Position numbers and translations under genes: made by a program. Below, piece after piece: positions 6,293 to 11,340 of a stretch of DNA of 11,340 bases. The notes under the pieces were generated by a model. It saw nothing but the letters and a program-made list of their open reading frames with translations, had not been told where the DNA came from and made no database searches. Numbering within the stretch: position 1 is the stretch's first letter; each line of letters opens with the position of its first letter. The stretch is from an uncultured bacterium (GTDB lineage Bacteria > Patescibacteriota > Saccharimonadia > Saccharimonadales > Saccharimonadaceae), in contig CAISVS010000080.1 of NCBI GenBank assembly GCA_903889015.1, positions 1 to 11,340 on the forward strand, read 5' to 3'.

Positions 6293-6827
6293 AATCTAGT
6301 GGTTGTAACTCGCCTTCCTGATCGAGTATGTAAAATGCATCTTTTTGGTCACGAATATGATCGATAAAGACGATACCATTAATGTGGTCGACTTCATGTT
6401 GGATGACGTGTGCCAAAAAACCGTCGGCTTTAAAACGAACTTCATGCCCGTCGACATCAAGAGCTTTAACACGGACTTTGCTATAACGGGGGACTTTACC
6501 GTAAATACCAGCGACACTTAGGCAACCTTCGTAGTCTGTGGTAATTTGACCTTCGTATTTAACGATCTCAGGGTTGATGAGTGCAGTAAATTCGCGAGTC
6601 GCTTTGTCGTCAAAGTCGCTACGAACAATAACGACACGGTCAAGTCGTCCGATTTGAACAGCTGACAGGGCGGCGCTGATTTCATGTGGTCGTGAATCTT
6701 CCCAGTCCAAAGCGACGGCAGTCATATCGCTAATAAGTTGTAAAATTTCAGGAGTCACAAATTGAACCTTGGCTGATTTTTGACGCAAGCGAGGATCGGG
6801 GAGGGTTATGATATTTTCTTTTTTCAT
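6252..6827 (-). CDS. def: Peptide deformylase
   Basis: A 191-residue metalloenzyme that removes the formyl group from the N-terminus of new proteins. Motif 2, EGCLS (100-104, metal ligand Cys102), and motif 3, QHEVDH (143-148, ligands His144 and His148, catalytic Glu145), are intact. Motif 1, normally GxGLAAxQ, reads SAALSAVQ (51-58): the glutamine is kept but both glycines are replaced by Ser and Ala. The start is well placed because the family begins close to the IITLPDPRLR segment (6-15). No Shine-Dalgarno is present, and an extended -10 lies 10 nt upstream, so the gene may be read from a leaderless transcript as well as from the priA transcript; the gap to priA is 28 nt. It overlaps fmt downstream by 41 nt. 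Activity is expected from the intact metal site. Confidence 0.96.
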   Translation of the reverse strand: MKKENIITLPDPRLRQKSAKVQFVTPEILQLISDMTAVALDWEDSRPHEISAALSAVQIGRLDRVVIVRSDFDDKATREFTALINPEIVKYEGQITTDYEGCLSVAGIYGKVPRYSKVRVKALDVDGHEVRFKADGFLAHVIQHEVDHINGIVFIDHIRDQKDAFYILDQEGELQPLDYAKNIENNHLLWD

Positions 6828-6837
6828 TGCTGAATAT

Positions 6838-6846
6838 AGTATATCA
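6838..6846 (-). promoter_or_regulatory. Extended -10 promoter of def, probably leaderless
   Basis: On the minus strand TGATATACT (TGn plus TATACT, five of six consensus bases) lies 10 nt before the def ATG, in the 28-nt gap after priA. The predicted transcript start is only a few bases before ATG and no Shine-Dalgarno exists. No convincing -35 is seen. Confidence 0.5.
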
Positions 6847-6855
6847 CAGGGGTGT

Positions 6856-8805
6856 TTACAGAAGGCTAGTTGGATCTAGGTCAAATTGCCAGTGAGTCGT
6901 TGGAACTAATTTAATTGTATCAATTAAGTATTCACGTTTTGGACTTTTTAATACCAATTGCCAGCGATAGGTATCGTGCTGTCTTTCATAAAACGCTGGT
7001 GTAGGGCCAAGAATCTGAACGGCAGGATTAATCTTGGTTCGTAATTCTTTGGCAAGAGCTTGTGAATTTTTAATGGCTGCGGCTTCACTTTTATAGATAC
7101 AAGTTAGTTTTAAAAGATGTCTAAAAGGAGGGAATAGACCACGCTGACGTTCAATCAATGTTTGATTGTAAAACGATTCATAATCTTGCTTTAAACCATG
7201 TGTAATGCTGGGGTGTGTTGGTTGGTAAGACTGAACGACGACTTGGGTTTGATGTTCGTTACGACCAACTCGACCAACAACTTGAGCTAATAATTGGAAT
7301 GTCCGTTCGTTGGTGCTGAAATCGGGCATTGCTAGGCCGGCATCGGCTTGAATAATGCCGACGGTTCGAAGGTGTGGTAAATCTAGGCCTTTAGCGATAA
7401 TTTGTGTACCAATGGCAATATCAATTGACCCGTCATATAGTTCGCCGTAACGGGCGTTTACAGCTTCGTCAGTATTGTTATCGGCATCGAATCTAGCAAT
7501 ATTAGCACTTGGAAATAACTTTCGTAACTCGGCTTCGATTAATTTTGTGCCAATGCCTTTATGAATAATATCGGCGCTACCACAGGTTGGACATGATGTT
7601 GGTACATCTGATTTGTAGCCACATATATGGCATAACATAATATGTTTGTCGGTATGTAAGGTTAGTGGTAAAAAACACCTTGGACACTGGGCTGTCCAAC
7701 CACAATCGACGCACAAGGTTGTACTGGTGCTGCCGCGACGATTGTGAAAAATTAACGTTTGTTTGCCGATACTTAAAGTATTGGTAATTTGTTCAATTAA
7801 TTTTGTTGATAAAAAGCGGTGACCGTTAAAGTTGACGCGTTTAGTCATGTCGATTAATTCGACTGATGGCGGTATGCTTCCGGTCCGAGCTAGTTTTGTT
7901 AGTTGTAATATTGGACGATTTGATTGCTCGGCTAAATATCTGTCGATTACGCTGGGAGTTGCGCTACCAAATATTACTTTGGCGTCATGAAATCGACCTA
8001 ACATAGTGGCAACACGAAGGGCTGAATATTTAGGTGATTGATCTTGTTTAAAGCTTGGTTCGTGAGCCTCATCAATTATTATTGCGCCGATGTTTTTGAG
8101 TGGCGTAAATAGTGCTGATCTAGGTCCGATAACAACGCGTGGAGTCGTACTGTTTAATGATTCCAACCAGACATGATGGCGAGCAGACTCGGACATTTTT
8201 GAATGAGTTAACAGTAAATCATTAAAATGGTTATTAAATTCTGAAATAAGTTGTGGTGTTAGGGCGATTTCAGGTACTAAAATAATGACTGATTGACCGC
8301 TATTAATAGTCTTTTTTGCTAAATCAATATACAATTCGGTTTTACCTGATCCGGTGATGCCTTGTAGTAAAAACGTACCTGAATCATGCTGATACAAGGT
8401 GTTGATGACTGTATTCTGCTCGGGGTTGAACACAATATTTGTTCGGTCGCGTTTGGTGATTTGGGGTTGATTTGTTTGTGGACGACGTTTTTTTTGAAGG
8501 CCTCTAGGCAATATAGTTTGCAGGACTGTAGCCAGTGGCGTGACATAATATTTTGACATCCATGAAGATAGCTGGACTAGTTGATGCGGTAATGGATTTT
8601 GTTCAATAATTGAAATGATTGGTTTGGTGTGATATTTTGGTTTGGTTGTTTGGCGCAATATGACACCAACTATTTGTTTTTTGCCAACTTCAATTAATAC
8701 TATTTGCCCAATAGCTAAAATAATATCCGATGAATAAGTAAAAAATTCGCTATCCAAACGGATAATCTGATTTGGCGCCACCTCGTAGTAGTGCATATCA
8801 TTCAT
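6856..8805 (-). CDS. priA: Primosomal protein N' (replication restart helicase PriA)
   Basis: A 649-residue superfamily 2 helicase that restarts stalled replication forks by recognising forked DNA and loading the replicative helicase. The N-terminal DNA 3'-end-binding domain is recognisable (YYEVAPN, then GQIVLIEVGKKQIVGVI). The helicase core has Walker A GITGSGKT (149-156), DEAH (245-248), GSATPS (280-285), GTQIIAKG (466-473) and motif VI QVVGRVGR (508-515). Eight cysteines in four CxxC pairs (365/368, 374/377, 392/395, 405/408) form the zinc-binding insert typical of PriA. It is shorter than the 732 residues of Escherichia coli but complete. The start is ATG at 8803-8805; ATG at codon 4 is also possible. 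Neither has a Shine-Dalgarno. It heads the priA-def-fmt group, an arrangement also common in other bacteria. Confidence 0.97.
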   Translation of the reverse strand: MNDMHYYEVAPNQIIRLDSEFFTYSSDIILAIGQIVLIEVGKKQIVGVILRQTTKPKYHTKPIISIIEQNPLPHQLVQLSSWMSKYYVTPLATVLQTILPRGLQKKRRPQTNQPQITKRDRTNIVFNPEQNTVINTLYQHDSGTFLLQGITGSGKTELYIDLAKKTINSGQSVIILVPEIALTPQLISEFNNHFNDLLLTHSKMSESARHHVWLESLNSTTPRVVIGPRSALFTPLKNIGAIIIDEAHEPSFKQDQSPKYSALRVATMLGRFHDAKVIFGSATPSVIDRYLAEQSNRPILQLTKLARTGSIPPSVELIDMTKRVNFNGHRFLSTKLIEQITNTLSIGKQTLIFHNRRGSTSTTLCVDCGWTAQCPRCFLPLTLHTDKHIMLCHICGYKSDVPTSCPTCGSADIIHKGIGTKLIEAELRKLFPSANIARFDADNNTDEAVNARYGELYDGSIDIAIGTQIIAKGLDLPHLRTVGIIQADAGLAMPDFSTNERTFQLLAQVVGRVGRNEHQTQVVVQSYQPTHPSITHGLKQDYESFYNQTLIERQRGLFPPFRHLLKLTCIYKSEAAAIKNSQALAKELRTKINPAVQILGPTPAFYERQHDTYRWQLVLKSPKREYLIDTIKLVPTTHWQFDLDPTSLL

Positions 8806-8810
8806 TATAC

Positions 8811-8819
8811 TGCTAAACT
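8811..8819 (+). promoter_or_regulatory. Extended -10 promoter of phosphoribosyltransferase gene
   Basis: TGCTAAACT (TGn plus TAAACT) ends 9 nt before the ATG at 8829. It differs by one base from the ROK gene element TGCTAAAAT. No Shine-Dalgarno precedes the ATG, so the transcript is probably leaderless or nearly so. An alternative -10, TATACT at 8806-8811, would give a leader of about 10 nt. Confidence 0.45.
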
Positions 8820-8822
8820 ATA
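8817..8822 (-). promoter_or_regulatory. -10 element of priA, probably leaderless
   Basis: On the minus strand TATAGT (five of six consensus bases) lies 11 nt before the priA ATG. There is no Shine-Dalgarno and no clear -35. It overlaps the -10 of the divergent phosphoribosyltransferase gene, so the two promoters may compete. Confidence 0.45.
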
Positions 8823-8828
8823 TAACAT

Positions 8829-9485
8829 ATGTATTTCGAAAACCGTGAGCAAGCTGGACAATTGTTGGCAGCTGAATTATTTGATAAATATCGTTATGAA
8901 AACTGTGTTGTCGTAGCGCTAAGCGATGGGGCGGTATTAGTAGGCGAGCAAATCGCCAAATCGCTTCACTGTATAGTGACGCTACTTCTAATTGAAGAGA
9001 TTGAAGTTCCAGGAGAAGGTATTAGTTTTGGTGGCGTTTCTCAAAATGGTGGGTTTACCTATAACGGTATGTTTTCGGTGGGCGAAATAGAGGAGTATAC
9101 AACTGAATACCACGGTTATCTGGACCAGCAAAGACAGCAAGCTTTCCAAAGGATTAACCGCTTGTTGGGTGATGGCGGCCTAATTAATAATGAAATGTTG
9201 CGTGACCACGTTGTTATTTTGGTAGCTGATGGTTTAGATACCGGTGCGTCATTGGACGTGGCAGTTGAGTTTTTGAAGCCAATTCGAATCAAGCGTTTAG
9301 TAGTTGCAACACCTGTATCAACTGTTCAGGCTGTCGATAAATTACACATTTTGGCTGACGAGTTGCATATTTTGGATGTCAAAGAAAACTTTATGGGGGT
9401 TGATCATTACTATAATCAAAACACGATACCGTCACACGAAGATACGATTGCTAAGATTAATCAGATTGTTTTGAATTGGAAATAA
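8829..9485 (+). CDS. Phosphoribosyltransferase-fold protein (COG1926-like)
   Basis: A 218-residue soluble protein of the type I phosphoribosyltransferase fold. The key feature is VVILVADGLDTGAS (128-141), matching the PRPP-binding loop normally written VDDGxxTG; here the first of the two acidic residues is Ala133, with Asp134 retained. The N-terminal segment MYFENREQAGQLLAAEL and ALSDGAVLVGEQIA (30-43) fit the predicted phosphoribosyltransferases of COG1926, as does the flexible region with GGVSQNGGFTYN (68-79). The substrate base is unknown, and some members of this fold are regulators rather than enzymes. The start is supported by the conserved N-terminal segment; no Shine-Dalgarno is present. 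It is divergent from priA across 23 bp and followed by the winged-helix gene after 85 nt, which has its own promoter. Confidence 0.82.
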   Translation: MYFENREQAGQLLAAELFDKYRYENCVVVALSDGAVLVGEQIAKSLHCIVTLLLIEEIEVPGEGISFGGVSQNGGFTYNGMFSVGEIEEYTTEYHGYLDQQRQQAFQRINRLLGDGGLINNEMLRDHVVILVADGLDTGASLDVAVEFLKPIRIKRLVVATPVSTVQAVDKLHILADELHILDVKENFMGVDHYYNQNTIPSHEDTIAKINQIVLNWK

Positions 9486-9487
9486 AA

Positions 9488-9527
9488 AATATCGTTGCTT
9501 AGCGTTGTAATATTGTGCTACGATATT
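9488..9527 (+). promoter_or_regulatory. Promoter of wHTH-recJ unit framed by inverted repeat
   Basis: A perfect 8-bp inverted repeat, AATATCGT at 9488-9495 and ACGATATT at 9520-9527, with 24 nt between arms, encloses a promoter. The promoter elements are TTGCTT at 9495-9500, then 18 nt, then TACGAT at 9519-9524 with TGC before it (extended -10). The right arm covers the -10 and the left arm touches the -35, so a dimeric protein bound here would block polymerase. No T-run follows, so it is not a terminator. Confidence 0.45.
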
Positions 9528-9570
9528 AAACAGCAAATACGAACTAGTTAGTGAAAGTGCAAGGGAGATT

Positions 9571-9870
9571 ATGTTAGACGTTTTTATTACATCTCGGGTG
9601 CGACGAAAAATTGTGGTTGTTTATGCCAAGTATCCTGATTTTCGTACTCATGTACGTGGCCTTGCCAAACTTATCAAAGAAGACCCAGGTAATATTCAAC
9701 GCGAATTAAAACGTCTTGAAAAAGTTGGCTTTTTGAATAGCGAAAAGCAAGGTAACACTAAAATCTATTCAACTAACAAACAATTTCCAATTTTTAAAGA
9801 GTTGCAGGGGATTGTTATTAAATCTCAACAGCAAGCCGGTCGCCCTAAGCGCTCATCTTCTGAATTTTAA
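9571..9870 (+). CDS. Winged-helix DNA-binding protein with basic tail
   Basis: A 99-residue protein. Residues 5-70 form a winged helix: helix 1 around ITSRVRRKIVVVYAKYP, a helix-turn-helix with RGLAKLIKEDPGNIQRELKRLEKVG (29-53), and a wing with SEKQGNTKIYSTN (57-69). This arrangement matches small ArsR-like regulators common in Candidate Phyla Radiation bacteria. The last residues, AGRPKRSSS (89-97), are basic and contain a GRP core like an AT-hook. No sensor or metal-binding domain is visible. The Shine-Dalgarno AAGGGAG (9561-9567) is close, only 3 nt from ATG. Its stop overlaps the recJ start (TAATG), so the two are co-translated. The inverted repeat around its promoter could be its own operator, which would make it an autorepressor controlling recJ; this is inference. 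Confidence 0.85.
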   Translation: MLDVFITSRVRRKIVVVYAKYPDFRTHVRGLAKLIKEDPGNIQRELKRLEKVGFLNSEKQGNTKIYSTNKQFPIFKELQGIVIKSQQQAGRPKRSSSEF

Positions 9871-11340
9871 TGTCATTATTTGACAAAATTTTAGCCGCTA
9901 GGGGACTTGATGATGTTTCCAAGGCGGCTTTTTTGCTGCCAGATTATTCGAAAAGCCATGACCCATTTTTGTTGCCAGATATGGATAAGGCCGTTAAGCG
10001 TTTGGTCAAGGCGCATAAAAAGCAAGAAAAAATTACAATTTACGGTGATTACGATATCGACGGTTTGACGGCGACGACATTGCTGTTGGATGCTTTGGCC
10101 AGTTTTGGTTTTAAAAACGTTGATGTGTTTATTCCTAATCGTTTTGTAGAAGGATATGGCATGACGATTGATGCTGTCGAAAGGATTGCGTCGGGTGGCG
10201 CTCAGTTAATTGTAACAGTGGACTGTGGCAGTTTAAGTCATGCAGAAATTATTCGGTCTAATGAATTGGGTGTCGATGTGATTGTAACCGACCACCATAA
10301 TGTCGCTGATCAGCAGCCGCCAGCCGTGGCTGTGATTAATCCAAAACGAGTTGATAGTAGATATCCGTTTAGTGATTTGGCTGGCGTTGGTGTAGCCTTT
10401 AAACTAGTTCAGGCGATGCAAACCAAGATGGACGGTTTACCAATTGGGCAAGAAAAGTGGTTACTGGATTTAGTGGCACTTGGCACAGTTTGCGACATTG
10501 TGACTTTGGTTGATGAAAATCGAATCAATGTTTATTTTGGGTTGAAAGTTTTAGCGCAAGCAAAACGCCCAGGTTTAAAGGCGCTGATGGCGGTGGCTTT
10601 GATTGATCCGAAAACGGTTAACGCTCGGTCGCTTGGGTTTGGTCTGGGGCCACGTATGAATGCTGCCGGACGACTAGAGACAGCTCAACATGCCTTAGAC
10701 ATGTTAATCACGACTGATTCAATGGCGGCGCTTGAAAAAGCTCAGTATTTGAATGATTTAAATCTGGCCAGACGCTTTGATCAGGCAAAAATTGTTAAAC
10801 AAGCCATTATTCAGGCCGAGGATTACAAAGATGATTCAGTATTGGTTGTTAGTGGCGTTGATTGGAGCCATGGCATTGTTGGAATTGTGGCCAGCAAATT
10901 GTTGGAGAAATATAAAAAACCAGTTTTTGTGATGCAAGAAATGGGCGACGAGACCAAAGGATCGGCCCGTAGTTTTGGTGATTTCAGTGTGGCGGATGCG
11001 ATTAAAGCTAACGATGGTATCGTTACGAAGGGCGGTGGCCATAAATTAGCGGCTGGTGTGACATTACCGACCAAGAATATTGCTGATTTTCGCAAAAAAG
11101 TTAATGAATTTTACGACAGTTTAAATCTAGTGAATCAGCAAGAGCTACTATTACCAAATGCCGATGTTGAAGCTGATTTAGCGGAGGTAAATGATGAATT
11201 AGTTGATCTAATTTCGGGTTTAGAGCCATTTGGTAATGGTAATCCGCAACCAATTTTAAAAAGTAATGATTTGACAGTGTTAAATGTTCGTAAAATGGGT
11301 AGTGATTCGCAGCATTTAAAGCTGGAAATGAAGGATAAAA
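9870..11340 (+). CDS. recJ: Single-stranded-DNA-specific exonuclease RecJ, 5' part
   Basis: The first 490 codons are present and the gene runs off the window. RecJ is a 5'-3' single-strand exonuclease in recombination and mismatch repair. The DHH phosphoesterase domain has YGDYDIDGLT (58-67), VDCG (117-120), TDHH (140-143) and GTVCDIV (205-211), supplying the metal-binding aspartates and histidines. RMNAAGRL (262-269) follows. The DHHA1 domain has DWSHGIVGIVASKL (331-344) and GGGHKLAAG (388-396), and a RecJ OB region with PFGNGNPQP (453-461) has begun. Motif IV has Cys and Thr where Ala and Pro are usual (GTVADxxPL), with the catalytic Asp209 kept. ATG at 9870-9872 shares its A with the stop codon of the winged-helix gene (TAATG), so translation is coupled and no separate Shine-Dalgarno is needed. 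Confidence 0.96.
   Translation, partial: MSLFDKILAARGLDDVSKAAFLLPDYSKSHDPFLLPDMDKAVKRLVKAHKKQEKITIYGDYDIDGLTATTLLLDALASFGFKNVDVFIPNRFVEGYGMTIDAVERIASGGAQLIVTVDCGSLSHAEIIRSNELGVDVIVTDHHNVADQQPPAVAVINPKRVDSRYPFSDLAGVGVAFKLVQAMQTKMDGLPIGQEKWLLDLVALGTVCDIVTLVDENRINVYFGLKVLAQAKRPGLKALMAVALIDPKTVNARSLGFGLGPRMNAAGRLETAQHALDMLITTDSMAALEKAQYLNDLNLARRFDQAKIVKQAIIQAEDYKDDSVLVVSGVDWSHGIVGIVASKLLEKYKKPVFVMQEMGDETKGSARSFGDFSVADAIKANDGIVTKGGGHKLAAGVTLPTKNIADFRKKVNEFYDSLNLVNQQELLLPNADVEADLAEVNDELVDLISGLEPFGNGNPQPILKSNDLTVLNVRKMGSDSQHLKLEMKDK

Noticed and set aside
9488..9527. Inverted repeat as a terminator for the phosphoribosyltransferase gene
   Set aside because: The loop of 24 nt is too long and there is no T-run after the right arm; a promoter inside it is the better reading.
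10823..11095. Minus-strand open frames inside recJ
   Set aside because: They are antisense to the conserved DHHA1 domain of RecJ, which explains the sequence; neither frame shows a motif.
1..11340. CRISPR array, insertion sequence, prophage or defence island
   Set aside because: No regularly spaced repeats, transposase, integrase or terminal repeats seen; the gene set is mostly core housekeeping.
1..11340. Recoded TGA (glycine) as in some CPR lineages
   Set aside because: TGA ends the LPxTG-like, def and fmt frames at expected lengths and does not occur inside the conserved genes.

Overview
The window looks like ordinary chromosome from a small-genome bacterium of the Candidate Phyla Radiation, most probably a Saccharibacteria (TM7) member. 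This is an inference from gene content and style. The proteins are short versions of core families (a 590-residue IF2, a four-domain S1 protein, a 649-residue PriA). There is a short LPxTG-like surface protein, a small KGG-motif protein, a COG1926-type phosphoribosyltransferase, a conserved small protein that resembles DUF5663, and a small winged-helix protein joined to recJ. The genetic code is standard: TGA ends three genes (the LPxTG-like protein, def and fmt), which argues against the CPR lineages that read TGA as glycine. No species can be named from the sequence alone.

Layout. 1-188: 3' end of a KGG-motif protein, followed by a strong bidirectional terminator at 203-238. 237-1482 (minus): a ROK-family sugar kinase followed by an overlapping HExxH metallopeptidase with a zinc ribbon. 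1569-1946 (plus): a small two-anchor membrane protein with an LPVTG signal. 2048-5414 (plus): a translation block of S1, IF2 and the DUF5663-like protein, started by a near-consensus promoter that lies across the stop codon of the gene before it. 5402-8805 (minus): fmt, def and priA in a convergent block that ends by overlapping the preceding gene. 8829-9485 (plus): the phosphoribosyltransferase, divergent from priA across only 23 bp. 9571-11340 (plus): a winged-helix protein whose stop overlaps the start of recJ, which runs off the window.

The genes mostly serve translation initiation (S1, IF2, Met-tRNA formyltransferase, peptide deformylase) and DNA repair or replication restart (PriA, RecJ). 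Formyltransferase and deformylase are the two halves of the N-formylmethionine cycle and overlap by 41 nt.

The most noteworthy signal is in how genes start. Four genes that begin transcription units (ROK, def, priA, phosphoribosyltransferase) have no Shine-Dalgarno sequence and carry a -10-like hexamer only 7-11 nt before ATG, three of the four with an upstream TGn extension. This suggests leaderless transcripts. The other first genes and operon members have clear Shine-Dalgarno sequences. I found no CRISPR array, mobile element, tRNA or rRNA, and no convincing new defence or biosynthetic system. No stretch longer than 300 bases lacks a gene.
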